Shown here piece after piece: positions 1 to 8,255 of a DNA stretch of 64,000 nucleotides. Source of the DNA: Pseudomonadota bacterium (GTDB lineage Bacteria > Desulfobacterota > Binatia > Binatales > Binataceae); contig JAJPIG010000028.1 in assembly GCA_021324855.1 (NCBI GenBank), forward strand, positions 31,402-95,401. Direction: 5' to 3'. The position numbers were made by a program, and so were the translations under genes. The notes under the pieces were generated by a model. It saw nothing but the letters and a program-made list of their open reading frames with translations, was not told the origin of the DNA and did no database searches. Position 1 is the first letter of the stretch. Every line of letters starts with the position of its first letter.

Positions 1-129
1 CGATCGCAATTGGTCGGAGGGGGGTGTTGTCTGCTCGCGGGAGGGTTACAATGGCGCCGTCGCATCGCTTGGCGATCCGGAATTAGCAGGACCGCTCTGG
101 ACGGAGCGGTGCGCAAGGACTTCGAGAGG

Positions 130-1044
130 ATGATTGATCGTCGGGCGAACGCTGGATGTCTCCTTGCCTGGGCGCTGGTTGCGGCGTTCTCCGCGATCAT
201 CGGGCTTTCGCCGGGTGTGCTATGCGCCGACTGGGCTGATTTCCCTCCGACCGCGTTTAAGATCTATAGCGAAGACGGCAGCCAGCTTGTCGGCGATAGT
301 CACTACCAGGTCGAGCGCCTCGGTCCGGACCGATTGCAGTTGCATGGCGAAAATCATTATCGGAACGGCCAGTACGACATCGAGAGCGACACGCTGGAAC
401 TGCACCCCGGCCAACCGGTTCCACTGCTGAAGAAGTTCAGCCACGTCTTCTACAAGCCGAACGGTTCCGTCTTCATAGCCGGCACCGCCAACCTCCAGAC
501 TGGCGAGGCGGTCTGCATCAACGATCAGAACGGCAAGAACGAGCGCTACACCGACCACTTCGATTTTCCAACCGATACGTACGCGGGCGCATCGATCCTG
601 ATTCCGATGGTGCACGCGCTCCGTAAGGGCATCACCACGCCGATTCGGATGCATTTCTTCGATTGCACGCCGAAGCCGAAGCTCCTCACGATCGAAGCGA
701 CACCGAATTTATCGACCCCGGGATGGCAGTACTATCCGGGTCAGCTCGTTGAGATACAGGCCAAGCCGGATCTCGGATGGCTGGACCTGCTGGCGGCTCC
801 GTTTCTGCCCACGATGCACGCGTGGTTCAATCCGGCTGAGGGCTTTAGCTACGTCGGCGGCAGGATCAATCGATATTTCTACAGCAAGGCGCACGTGATG
901 CTCGTGAAGGTAAAGCCGGGCGAGCAGATTGCCGCGCCAATGGCCACGGGTTCATCGAGCGCAGTTGTGGGCACCAACGAGGTTGCTCCGCCGGCCGCGA
1001 CCTCCGCGGCGCAGACTGATGCGACGCCGCCGCGCCAACCCTGA
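130..1044 (+). CDS. Exported protein of unknown function
   Basis: I do not recognise the family. The 304-residue product starts with a short basic stretch and a hydrophobic core ending in a VLCA-like signal peptidase site near residue 32, so it is probably periplasmic or outer-membrane associated. The body is rich in aromatic residues and beta-like alternation, and the last 30 residues are an Ala/Pro/Thr-rich low-complexity tail. I chose the ATG at 130 over the in-frame upstream start at 10 because it follows a GAGAGG sequence and places the signal peptide at the N-terminus. It stands alone, with no operon partner. Confidence 0.65.
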   Translation: MIDRRANAGCLLAWALVAAFSAIIGLSPGVLCADWADFPPTAFKIYSEDGSQLVGDSHYQVERLGPDRLQLHGENHYRNGQYDIESDTLELHPGQPVPLLKKFSHVFYKPNGSVFIAGTANLQTGEAVCINDQNGKNERYTDHFDFPTDTYAGASILIPMVHALRKGITTPIRMHFFDCTPKPKLLTIEATPNLSTPGWQYYPGQLVEIQAKPDLGWLDLLAAPFLPTMHAWFNPAEGFSYVGGRINRYFYSKAHVMLVKVKPGEQIAAPMATGSSSAVVGTNEVAPPAATSAAQTDATPPRQP

Positions 1045-1091
1045 CAGCGCTGCGGTTATCGAAACTGACTCGTGGGAGTCAGACCAGCGGC

Positions 1092-1310
1092 TTAAAAGTG
1101 AGTGACGCCTTCACCGTCATAATGGCGGACAGTGGAAGGCTTGGGCTTGCGATACTGGAACGCGGTCTGGCAGGTGGTGCAGGTGCCTTCGATTTCGGTG
1201 CTGCCGTGCCGGCGAACCAGTTTGACGTAACGTACGACTCCGTCGCTGCAAAGGTGACCCGCGACCGGGAAGTCGTACACCGTGCGAACGGTGTTGGTTG
1301 AGTCTGCCAT
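1092..1310 (-). CDS. Small CxxC protein, hypothetical
   Basis: A 72-residue basic protein with a CTTC motif near residues 44-47 and a further Cys near residue 21, suggesting a small metal- or nucleic-acid-binding fold, although a full zinc ribbon would need one more Cys pair. An AAGGAG sequence lies about 11 bases upstream of the ATG on the minus strand. It points away from the biotin carboxylase gene and overlaps nothing. The function is unknown; the case for a real gene rests on the ribosome binding site and sensible composition. Confidence 0.5.
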   Translation of the reverse strand: MADSTNTVRTVYDFPVAGHLCSDGVVRYVKLVRRHGSTEIEGTCTTCQTAFQYRKPKPSTVRHYDGEGVTHF

Positions 1311-1541
1311 CGTTTCCCTAATGCTCCTTCATGCAGAAATCCTTGCATCGGTTATCGGTTACGGGTAACTGCCTCACTTGCCACATCCACGTCGCCCCGG
1401 ATGCAACGGGGAGTTTTTAACTTTAGTGAATTGCGCACGTCGATCAATATTTTTTTCGTTCGATCAAAAAATTTTTCGTAAAAATCTTCGTGACGCGCGC
1501 CGCGGCGGGCTGTGCTACACTCGGGCGCATCCGTAAACCGC

Positions 1542-3023
1542 ATGCGCAAGCTCCTGGTCGCCAATCGTGGTGAGATCGCACTTCGCATCATCAGAAGCGC
1601 GCGCGCCCTCGGGATTGCGACGGTCGCCGTCTACTCCGATGCCGATGCGGGCGCGACGTATCTCGCCGCCGCCGACGACGCCATCCGCATAGGCGCTCCA
1701 GAAGCGGCTGCGAGCTATCTCAACTCCGACGCGATCCTCGCCGCGGCGCGCGCCGCGGGCGTCGATGCCATCCATCCCGGCTATGGATTCCTCTCGGAAC
1801 GTCCCCAGTTCGCCCGTGCGGTCGCGGAGAGCGGCTTCACCTTCGTCGGTCCGCCGGCCGCCGCGATGGCCACGTTGGGGAACAAGGTCGCGGCGCGCCG
1901 GCTTGCGGTGCAATCGGGCGTGCCGGTCGTCCCGGGTCTCGATGTTGCCGATCCGACTGCGGCTCGCCGCCTCGGCGCGGCCGTCGGATACCCGCTTTTG
2001 GTCAAAGCGGCGGCGGGCGGCGGCGGGCGCGGAATGCGCGTGGTCAAAGCCGAGCGCGAACTCGATGGAGCGTTGGAAGCGGCCGCGCGCGAGGCGCAGG
2101 CCGCGTTCGGCGATGGCCGCCTGTTCCTCGAAAAGTATCTCGCCCGTTCGCGCCACATCGAAGTGCAGGTGATCGGGGACCAATTCGGGAAGCTGGTCAC
2201 GCTCGGCGAGCGCGATTGCTCGATTCAGCGGCGTCATCAAAAGATCATCGAGGAGTCGCCGGCGCCGGGACTCGATGCCGCGATGCGCACGCAGATGGCG
2301 GAAGCGGCGATTCGCCTGTTTCGCGCTGCCGGGTACGTCAATGCGGGTACGGCCGAGTTCCTGGTCGACGGCGACAGCTTTTATTTCCTCGAAGCCAATA
2401 CGCGCCTGCAGGTTGAGCATCCGGTGACCGAGATGCGCTTCGGATGCGACCTGGTGGCGGAGCAACTCAGGATCGCAGACGGCGAAGCGCTTGCCGACCC
2501 GCCAACGCCGGCCGGCCACGCGATCGAATGTCGGATCTATGCTGAAGATGCCGAGCGCGGTTTCCATCCCGTCGCAGGACGTGTTGAGTATCTGAATCTG
2601 CCCGCCGGACCGGGCATCCGCATCGATACGCATCTCGCAACCGGACTCGAAATCTCGACCTGGTATGACGGGATGGTCGCGAAGCTGATCGCCTGGGGCG
2701 CCGATCGCGCGCAGGCCCGCACGCGTCTGCTCGGCGCGCTCGCGGAATTCTCGTTGCTCGGCGTCGGCCATACTGCTGCCTTTCTCTACGACATCATCGC
2801 CAGCAAGCCGTTTGGCGACATCGATCTTTCGACGCACTTCATCGATGAATTCTTCACCGGCTGGCGTCCGGCGGAGACCGATCTCGAAACGGCGCTGATC
2901 GGTTGCCTGCTTGCTGCCGACGCCGCCACGAACGTTGATCGCACCACGCCGTCAAGAGCGCCGGCGGAGTCGCGCTCGCCGTGGGAGCGGCTGCCTCGAT
3001 TCGAGCCGTGGGGTGGCCGGTGA
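1542..3023 (+). CDS. accC: Biotin carboxylase part of an acyl-CoA carboxylase
   Basis: ATP-dependent carboxylation of biotin on a carrier protein, the first half-reaction of acetyl-, propionyl- or methylcrotonyl-CoA carboxylase. The 493-residue protein has the family N-terminus (LLVANRGEIA), HPGYGFLSER at about residues 78-87, the glycine-rich ATP-grasp loop KAAAGGGGRGM at 151-165 and the EANTRLQVEHPVTE active-site strand. It is longer than a free-standing AccC (about 450) and its tail (SPWERL) resembles the linker of fused alpha subunits, so it looks like the first half of a one-chain alpha subunit. The stop overlaps the next start as GTGA. The start at 1542 removes ten unconserved residues. 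No carboxyltransferase gene is adjacent, so the acyl substrate is unknown. Confidence 0.9.
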   Translation: MRKLLVANRGEIALRIIRSARALGIATVAVYSDADAGATYLAAADDAIRIGAPEAAASYLNSDAILAAARAAGVDAIHPGYGFLSERPQFARAVAESGFTFVGPPAAAMATLGNKVAARRLAVQSGVPVVPGLDVADPTAARRLGAAVGYPLLVKAAAGGGGRGMRVVKAERELDGALEAAAREAQAAFGDGRLFLEKYLARSRHIEVQVIGDQFGKLVTLGERDCSIQRRHQKIIEESPAPGLDAAMRTQMAEAAIRLFRAAGYVNAGTAEFLVDGDSFYFLEANTRLQVEHPVTEMRFGCDLVAEQLRIADGEALADPPTPAGHAIECRIYAEDAERGFHPVAGRVEYLNLPAGPGIRIDTHLATGLEISTWYDGMVAKLIAWGADRAQARTRLLGALAEFSLLGVGHTAAFLYDIIASKPFGDIDLSTHFIDEFFTGWRPAETDLETALIGCLLAADAATNVDRTTPSRAPAESRSPWERLPRFEPWGGR

Positions 3024-3550
3024 AGGTTAAGCGCTTTTCCGATTCCCACGAATTCGAGGTCGAGTTGGTTTCACGCGAAGGCGCGAAGCTGCACGCGCGC
3101 ATCGACGGACGCGAAGTCGAGGCCCGTGTCGAGCCGCTCTTCGACGGCAGCACGATCGTCACGCTCCACGGGCGGCGCATACGCGTGGCCGCCAGGCGGC
3201 GCCGGGAATCGATCCTCGTTGCCGCGGGGCCCGCAGCCTTCGAGTTCCGCGCGATCGAGGAGCGCACCGCGCGCGCCGCTTATGGTCTGGTCACGCCCGA
3301 GGTGACCGCCCCGATGCCCGGGAAGGTGCTCAAGGTAATGGTCCATGCAGGCGAGCGGGTCGAGGCGGGCCGGCCGCTGGTCGTAATGGAAGCGATGAAG
3401 ATGGAGACGACGCTCTATGCCGAGGGCGCCGCGATTGTGAAGCGAATTGCCGTCGCGCCCGGCGACGCGGTCGACCATGGCGCGGTGCTGATCGAACTCA
3501 GCCCGGTTTCGCCCCCGTCATCGCCCGCATCTGATCGGCAAGATTCCTGA
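3020..3550 (+). CDS. Biotin carboxyl carrier protein
   Basis: The carrier that receives CO2 from the preceding biotin carboxylase. The C-terminal 75 residues form a biotinyl/lipoyl domain with the signature VMEAMKME, Lys127 being the predicted biotinylation site, followed by the usual GDAVDHGAVLIEL hairpin. The N-terminal 100 residues match the position of the BT-like linker domain of methylcrotonyl/propionyl-CoA carboxylase alpha chains. I chose the GTG at 3020 because it makes a four-base GTGA overlap with the upstream stop, which implies translational coupling; GTG codons at 2981 and 3008 are alternatives. The last 53 bases overlap a convergent small gene. Confidence 0.85.
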   Translation: MKVKRFSDSHEFEVELVSREGAKLHARIDGREVEARVEPLFDGSTIVTLHGRRIRVAARRRRESILVAAGPAAFEFRAIEERTARAAYGLVTPEVTAPMPGKVLKVMVHAGERVEAGRPLVVMEAMKMETTLYAEGAAIVKRIAVAPGDAVDHGAVLIELSPVSPPSSPASDRQDS

Positions 3551-3734
3551 GCCATGCGTCGAATTCGGCGTCGTCGCGCTCGACAATAATCTCGAACTTG
3601 CCGCCCGGCAGACGACGTATTCGTCCCGGATGCTCCGGTCGCAGCGGGATGACGACCGCCTCGCGCGAGATGCCGAGAGGCTCCAGAAGGGCGAAGATTT
3701 TTTCGATCTCAGCGAGCGTCACCGCTTTCGGCAT
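3498..3734 (-). CDS. Small hypothetical protein
   Basis: A 78-residue predicted protein starting MPKAVTLAEIEKIF, with a helical N-terminus, a central strand region (GGKFEIIVERDD) and a helical end (LADQMRAMTG). I do not recognise a family. The ATG at 3734 was preferred over the upstream in-frame start at 3851 because the extension is unconserved in character and runs over the cold-shock gene start. It overlaps the end of the biotin carrier gene by 53 bases in convergent orientation, which is unusual and lowers confidence slightly. Confidence 0.5.
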   Translation of the reverse strand: MPKAVTLAEIEKIFALLEPLGISREAVVIPLRPEHPGRIRRLPGGKFEIIVERDDAEFDAWLRNLADQMRAMTGAKPG

Positions 3735-3838
3735 CGTCCGGTCTCCTGCATCGGTTCGCTCGGGCGAGCGTCCGATGGTTATGATAATCTCAGTAGCAGC
3801 GAGCTCAACGCCAACGCGGGGCTCTGGCGGAGGCGAAT

Positions 3839-4042
3839 GTGTACGGCACAATCAAGAAAGTGATCAAGGACAAGGGCTTCGGCTTCATCATTCCGGACGA
3901 CGGCGGCGACGAGGTGTTCTTCCATCGCTCGCGGCTCTCACCGAAGGTTTATTTCGAGGATCTGCGCGAAGGCTCCGAGGTGCAGTTCGAGGTCCGGCCG
4001 GGCGAGAAGGGCCGCCAGGCGTTCAACGTCCGCCTGCGGTAA
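3839..4042 (+). CDS. Cold-shock domain protein
   Basis: A 67-residue CspA-type single OB-fold protein that binds single-stranded RNA/DNA and acts as an RNA chaperone. The RNP1-like motif KGFGFI (residues 12-17) and RNP2-like VFFH (26-29) are both visible, and length matches the family. The start is GTG, preceded by GGCGGAGG at a good distance. The gene's last 20 bases overlap the end of the convergent amidohydrolase gene. Whether it is cold-induced or constitutive cannot be told from the sequence. Confidence 0.9.
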   Translation: MYGTIKKVIKDKGFGFIIPDDGGDEVFFHRSRLSPKVYFEDLREGSEVQFEVRPGEKGRQAFNVRLR

Positions 4043-5183
4043 GCGCAAAACCGCTCGACCGCTCCTCGGCTTCCAGTTTGTAAAACCGGCGGGCGTTGTC
4101 CGCCATGATGTTGCGGCGCGCGCTGTCCGGAAGCCCTTCGCACGCCTCCTCGATCTCGCGCACGATGCCCGGATAGGCGCAATCGAAGTGCGGGTAATCG
4201 GAGCCCCACAGGATGTTGCGCTCCGCTCCCAACTCGACCATCGCTTTTAGCGTCCGCTCGTCCGGATCCATCGAGATCCAGCAGTTGTTCAGGAAATATT
4301 CGGTCGCAGATTTCTTCATCCACGGCACGAACGAGCGCATCTTGTCGTAGTGCCCATCGAGGCGATCGAGCCAATAGCCGAGCCATCCGACGCCTGATTC
4401 GAGGAATCCGATTCGGAGCTTGGGAAATTTCTCCAGCACGCCGCCGCAGATCACATCCATGCAGGCGCCCTGCTGCTCAAACGGATGACATACGATGTGG
4501 TACGAGAAAACGTCGCGATAACGATCCTCGCCCAGCGTCGGCATGTGCGTGAAATAGCTGCTATGCACCGCGACCGCGACATCCAGCGCCTCGGCCTCGC
4601 GCCAGAACGGATCATACGCGGGATCGTGCAGGCGGCGGCCGTTGTACGGATTCGGCCTGATAAAGACTGCCTTGAAGCCCAGTTCCTTCACCGCGCGGCG
4701 CATCTCGGCCACCGCGAGATCGACGTCGCGCAGCGGCATCGGCGCGACGCCGTAAAGACGCCGCGGATCGGTCTTGCAGAAATCGGCCATCCAGTTGCTG
4801 TAACCACGGCAGATCGCGGCCGATGCCTTCGTGTCGGTAATGTCGCCGTAGATCAGCCAGAGGGTCGGATAGAGGACCGCCACGTCGATGCGCTCCTCGT
4901 CCATCAGCTTGAGCCGCGCGCGCGGATCGTGGGCCGCGGCCGGAAAGTCGTCCGAGTTGATCTTTTCGGCCCGCGTCGGATCATCGAGGCCGCGCGGAAT
5001 CAATGAGGCGGCAAAGTTAATCGTGGGATCGTCGCGATTCTCGCCATTGACCCAGAGCTCGTCGCGCCCCGCGGGTGTGCGCCGAAACTGCATCGCGAGA
5101 TGCCGGTAGGCGGGCTCGACATACTCGGTCCAAACCTCGCGCGGCTCGACGATATGCCCGTCGCCATCGATCACCTGGGCCAT
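4023..5183 (-). CDS. Amidohydrolase family 2 protein
   Basis: A 386-residue TIM-barrel metal-dependent hydrolase or decarboxylase of the COG2159/ACMSD-like group. The N-terminal strand has IDGDGHIVEP (a single His where classic members have HxH), a middle AVHSSYFTH supplies a metal ligand His, and the C-terminal GSDYPHFD carries the catalytic Asp. Members act on carboxylated aromatics or lactones, but substrate cannot be assigned here. The ATG at 5183 follows CGGAGG; the longer in-frame version from 5276 lacks support. It is monocistronic and convergent with the cold-shock gene. Confidence 0.85.
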   Translation of the reverse strand: MAQVIDGDGHIVEPREVWTEYVEPAYRHLAMQFRRTPAGRDELWVNGENRDDPTINFAASLIPRGLDDPTRAEKINSDDFPAAAHDPRARLKLMDEERIDVAVLYPTLWLIYGDITDTKASAAICRGYSNWMADFCKTDPRRLYGVAPMPLRDVDLAVAEMRRAVKELGFKAVFIRPNPYNGRRLHDPAYDPFWREAEALDVAVAVHSSYFTHMPTLGEDRYRDVFSYHIVCHPFEQQGACMDVICGGVLEKFPKLRIGFLESGVGWLGYWLDRLDGHYDKMRSFVPWMKKSATEYFLNNCWISMDPDERTLKAMVELGAERNILWGSDYPHFDCAYPGIVREIEEACEGLPDSARRNIMADNARRFYKLEAEERSSGFALTAGGR

Positions 5184-5313
5184 TACGCACCTCCGTTGTC
5201 TGCTCGGCGGTTGGTTCGAGCCACAGAATCCGACTAACAAAGCGAGGGCCGCGGTTTCAAGCCGAGTCCATCGCACTTAAACGCGCTGCCCCGATGCTAT
5301 AATTTCAAGGCAG

Positions 5314-5811
5314 GTGGCGGCTCACGAACATCATCGGCACGACAAGACCGCGTTGCGTATCGGGATCGTCACGCTGAGCGACACCCGCACGGCCGATACC
5401 GATGAGAGCGGCCGGCTGATTCGCGATCTGGTCGAGCGCGCCGGGCATCGCGTGGTCCGTTATGAGATCGCGCCGGATACGCCGGGTTTGATCGAGCATG
5501 CGATCGCGGCAGGAATTCCGCACGTCGATGCGCTGATACTCAACGGCGGCACCGGGATCGCACCGCGCGATTCGACGATCGAGGTGGCGCGGCGCATGAT
5601 GGACAAGGAGCTGGACGGCTTCGGCGAGCTGTTTCGGATGCTTTCATACAACGAAATCGGCCCGGCAGCGTTTCTGAGCCGGGCGCTTGCCGGCGTGATT
5701 CGCGGTAAGATCGTGGTGGCTTTGCCGGGGTCGCCAGCCGCGTGCCGGCTGGGCCTGGAAAAGCTGCTGTTGCCCGAACTCGGCCATATGGCGCATCTTC
5801 TCGGTCTATGA
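5314..5811 (+). CDS. mogA: Molybdenum cofactor protein MogA/MoaB
   Basis: Molybdopterin adenylyltransferase-type protein, 165 residues, catalysing or assisting AMP activation of molybdopterin before metal insertion. The conserved NGGTGIAPRDSTIE motif (near residues 76-89), LSDTRT in strand 1 and the LPGSPAA loop near residue 140 are all present. MogA and MoaB share this fold and cannot be separated by sequence alone here. Start is GTG at 5314 and precedes a His-rich MAAHEHHRH leader. The stop overlaps the next start as ATGA, forming a two-gene Moco operon with moaD-moaE. Confidence 0.88.
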   Translation: MAAHEHHRHDKTALRIGIVTLSDTRTADTDESGRLIRDLVERAGHRVVRYEIAPDTPGLIEHAIAAGIPHVDALILNGGTGIAPRDSTIEVARRMMDKELDGFGELFRMLSYNEIGPAAFLSRALAGVIRGKIVVALPGSPAACRLGLEKLLLPELGHMAHLLGL

Positions 5812-6518
5812 ACCGGATCACGATAAAACTGTTCGCCACGCTCCGCGAGCGGGCGCGCACCGGGGAAATCGATCGCGAGTTTCCCGACGGCGTCACGATC
5901 GATGAAATATGGCAGAGCCTGCTGGCGGAATTCCCGGAGCTCGCCGGTCATCATGACAGCGTCGCTTTCGCGGTGAATCACGAGTACGTCGATGGCGACT
6001 ACCGGCCGCGCGGCGGCGACGAGGTTGCATTCATCCCGCCGGTCAGCGGCGGCAGCGAGCCGCCCTGGCTCGGACCGGTGAAGATTGTCACCCGGAAAAT
6101 CGATCTCGAGGAGCTGCAGCGCGCGGTCGCCGATCCGCGCTCCGGAGCGACGGCGACCTTCGCCGGCACTACGCGGATCGATAATGCCGGACGCCGCGTG
6201 ACGCGGCTCGAGTACGAAGCCTACGAGCCGATGGCGCTCAGCGAGATGCGCAAGATTGCGCGCGCCGCAGGCGAACGTTTCGCGATCGTGCGTATCGCAA
6301 TTGCCCATCGTATCGGCCGCGTCGATATCGGTGAGACCTCGGTCGCAATCGCGGTCTCGGCGGCCCATCGCGGCGAAGCCTTCGAGGCGTGTCGGTTCGC
6401 GATCGATCGCATCAAGGAGATCGTTCCGATCTGGAAAAAGGAGTACTTCGAGGGCGGCGAGTTGTGGGTCGGATGCCAAACCTCGCATCCGCCGCTCCCG
6501 CATGGCCACGCCCATTAG
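5808..6518 (+). CDS. moaE: MoaD-MoaE fusion, molybdopterin synthase
   Basis: A 236-residue fusion of both molybdopterin synthase subunits, which convert cyclic pyranopterin monophosphate to molybdopterin. Residues 1-82 are a ubiquitin-like MoaD domain ending PPVSGG, and about 90-236 are MoaE, with the lysine-rich IKEIVPIWKKEYFEGG active-site segment. In stand-alone MoaD the GG must be the free C-terminus to carry the thiocarboxylate; here it is internal at 81-82, so cleavage after GG, as known for MoaX-type fusions, is expected. The ATG overlaps the mogA stop by four bases. Confidence 0.9.
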   Translation: MNRITIKLFATLRERARTGEIDREFPDGVTIDEIWQSLLAEFPELAGHHDSVAFAVNHEYVDGDYRPRGGDEVAFIPPVSGGSEPPWLGPVKIVTRKIDLEELQRAVADPRSGATATFAGTTRIDNAGRRVTRLEYEAYEPMALSEMRKIARAAGERFAIVRIAIAHRIGRVDIGETSVAIAVSAAHRGEAFEACRFAIDRIKEIVPIWKKEYFEGGELWVGCQTSHPPLPHGHAH

Positions 6519-6578
6519 GATTGCGTCGAAACCGGCCGCGTTGACGGCCCCGTAGCTATCGGATAATCAACCCAAGCG

Positions 6579-7523
6579 ATGCCTACCGCCCTTGAACACT
6601 GCGTTGAAAGGATAATCCTCGCGGAGCCGCGCGGCTTTTGCGCCGGGGTCGATCGCGCCGTTGAGGCGGTGCGCGAGGCGCTCCGCAGTTTCGGCCGTCC
6701 GCTCTATGTTCGCCATCAAATCGTCCATAATCGCTTCGTCCTGGAACGGCTCGAGACTGAGGGCGCGATTTTCGTCGAAAGCCTCGACGAGGTGCCTGCC
6801 GGCCAACGCGTGATTTTCAGCGCCCACGGCGTCGCACCCAGCGAATGGGATCGCGCGAAGGACCGCAACCTGCGGGTGATTGATGCTACGTGCCCGCTGG
6901 TCACGAAGGTCCATCTGGAGGTCCGCCGCTATGCCGACGAAGGGCGCACCGTGATTCTCGTCGGCCACGCCGGCCATGAAGAGGTCAAGGGCACGCTCGG
7001 CGTCGCGCCCGGTCAAATGCTGCTGGTGGGCAGCGTCGAGGAGGCCGAGCGCGCCGAGGTGCCGGATAGCGAGCGCGTGGCGGCGGTGACACAGACCACG
7101 CTCAGCGTCGATGACACGCGCGAAATCATGGAGACTCTCAAGCGCCGTTTTCCCGCGCTCCGCACGCCCAAGACCGATGACATCTGCTACGCCACCCAGA
7201 ATCGACAGAATGCGGTCAAGGAGCTGGTGAGCGTGAGCGACGCGATCTTGGTGGTCGGCTCAAAGCAGAGCTCGAATGCGAATCGCCTGGTCGAGGTGGC
7301 GCGCACGCGCGGCGCGCGCGCCTACCTGGTCGACTCGATCGCCGATGTCGAGCCGGCGATGGTCGCCGGCGTGAGCGCGCTCGGACTGACCGCCAGTGCT
7401 TCGTCGCCGGAATGGTTGGTCGAGGAGATCATCGGCGCATTCGCACGCGGCGGCGCCACCGTCGAGCTCCTGAGCGTAGCCAAGGAACGCGTCCACTTCC
7501 CGCTCCCCTCGCCTGCCAACTAG
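6579..7523 (+). CDS. ispH: 4-hydroxy-3-methylbut-2-enyl diphosphate reductase
   Basis: Last enzyme of the MEP isoprenoid pathway, reducing HMBPP to IPP and DMAPP with a [4Fe-4S] cluster. The 314-residue protein shows the three cluster cysteines in PRGFCAGV (Cys21), DATCPLV (about 104) and DDICYATQ (about 207), plus the catalytic HGV and TQTTLS motifs. The length is typical. It is followed closely by a deoxynucleoside kinase gene, probably in the same transcript. Its presence means isoprenoids are made by the MEP rather than the mevalonate route. Confidence 0.95.
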   Translation: MPTALEHCVERIILAEPRGFCAGVDRAVEAVREALRSFGRPLYVRHQIVHNRFVLERLETEGAIFVESLDEVPAGQRVIFSAHGVAPSEWDRAKDRNLRVIDATCPLVTKVHLEVRRYADEGRTVILVGHAGHEEVKGTLGVAPGQMLLVGSVEEAERAEVPDSERVAAVTQTTLSVDDTREIMETLKRRFPALRTPKTDDICYATQNRQNAVKELVSVSDAILVVGSKQSSNANRLVEVARTRGARAYLVDSIADVEPAMVAGVSALGLTASASSPEWLVEEIIGAFARGGATVELLSVAKERVHFPLPSPAN

Positions 7524-7559
7524 CCTCCTCGGAAAGCCGGGGCTGAGCCGTCCAAGAGG

Positions 7560-8237
7560 GTGAGTGACGAGACCACGGCGGGCCCGGCGGCGCGCAGGCG
7601 CGGATACATCGCGGTCGAGGGGCCGATCGGCGTCGGCAAGACCTCACTCGCCCGCATGCTCGCTGAAAAACTCGGCGCGCGCCTGGTCCTCGATGAATCC
7701 GGCAACAACCCGTTTGTCGCGCGATTCTATGAAGATCCCGACAAGTACGCGTTTCCCGCCCAGCTCTATTTTATGCTCATCCGCTACCGCCAGCAGCGCG
7801 AGCTGATGCAGCAGGAGTTGTTTCGGCAGGCGACGGTATCCGATTATCTCTTCAGCAAGGATCGGATTTTCGCCAACCTGAATCTCACCCCCGACGAGCT
7901 GGTTCTTTACGATCAGGTTTTTCGGCTGCTCGATGCGCAGATGGCGAAGCCGGATCTCGTCGTCTACCTCTGGGCGCGCGCCGAAGTCCTGATCGATCGG
8001 CTGCGTAAACGCAACCGCGATTTCGAGCGTCACATCAGCATCGAATACCTGGAGCGGGTCTCCGCCGCCTATCGCGACTTCTTTTTCTACTTCGAGGAAA
8101 CTCCGTTGCTGGTGGTTGATACTTCGGAAATGGATTTCATTGAGCATCCGGAGGATCTCGAGGAGTTGATGCGCGAGATCGATCGCACGCGCGCCGGCAT
8201 CCAGCATTACGTGCCGAGGCTGCGCCCGGGGCGCTGA
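7560..8237 (+). CDS. Deoxynucleoside kinase
   Basis: A 225-residue P-loop kinase of the dNK family (deoxyadenosine/deoxyguanosine/deoxycytidine kinases), phosphorylating salvaged deoxynucleosides. The Walker A GPIGVGKTS is at residues 21-29, a DES-like acidic residue follows at the substrate site, and the lid region has RLRKRNRDFER. The start is GTG at 7560; an AAGAGG lies almost on top of it, so the spacing is poor, but no later start retains the P-loop. It lies 36 bases after ispH. Base preference cannot be read from sequence. Confidence 0.85.
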   Translation: MSDETTAGPAARRRGYIAVEGPIGVGKTSLARMLAEKLGARLVLDESGNNPFVARFYEDPDKYAFPAQLYFMLIRYRQQRELMQQELFRQATVSDYLFSKDRIFANLNLTPDELVLYDQVFRLLDAQMAKPDLVVYLWARAEVLIDRLRKRNRDFERHISIEYLERVSAAYRDFFFYFEETPLLVVDTSEMDFIEHPEDLEELMREIDRTRAGIQHYVPRLRPGR

Positions 8238-8255
8238 AACCTCCGCATCTCCGGC

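Noticed and set aside
1441..1480. AT-rich stretch with two CGATCAA repeats upstream of biotin carboxylase
   Set aside because: Could be promoter DNA but no -35/-10 pair of good quality or terminator with clear stem was found.
1515..2837. 440-residue minus-strand open frame opposite biotin carboxylase
   Set aside because: Shadow of a confidently identified gene in high-GC DNA; no recognisable motifs.
5200..5290. GGTTCGAGCC resembling a tRNA T-loop
   Set aside because: No surrounding cloverleaf stems; no tRNA was found anywhere in the window.
5460..6515. 351-residue minus-strand frame opposite mogA and moaE
   Set aside because: Shadow of two recognised Moco genes.
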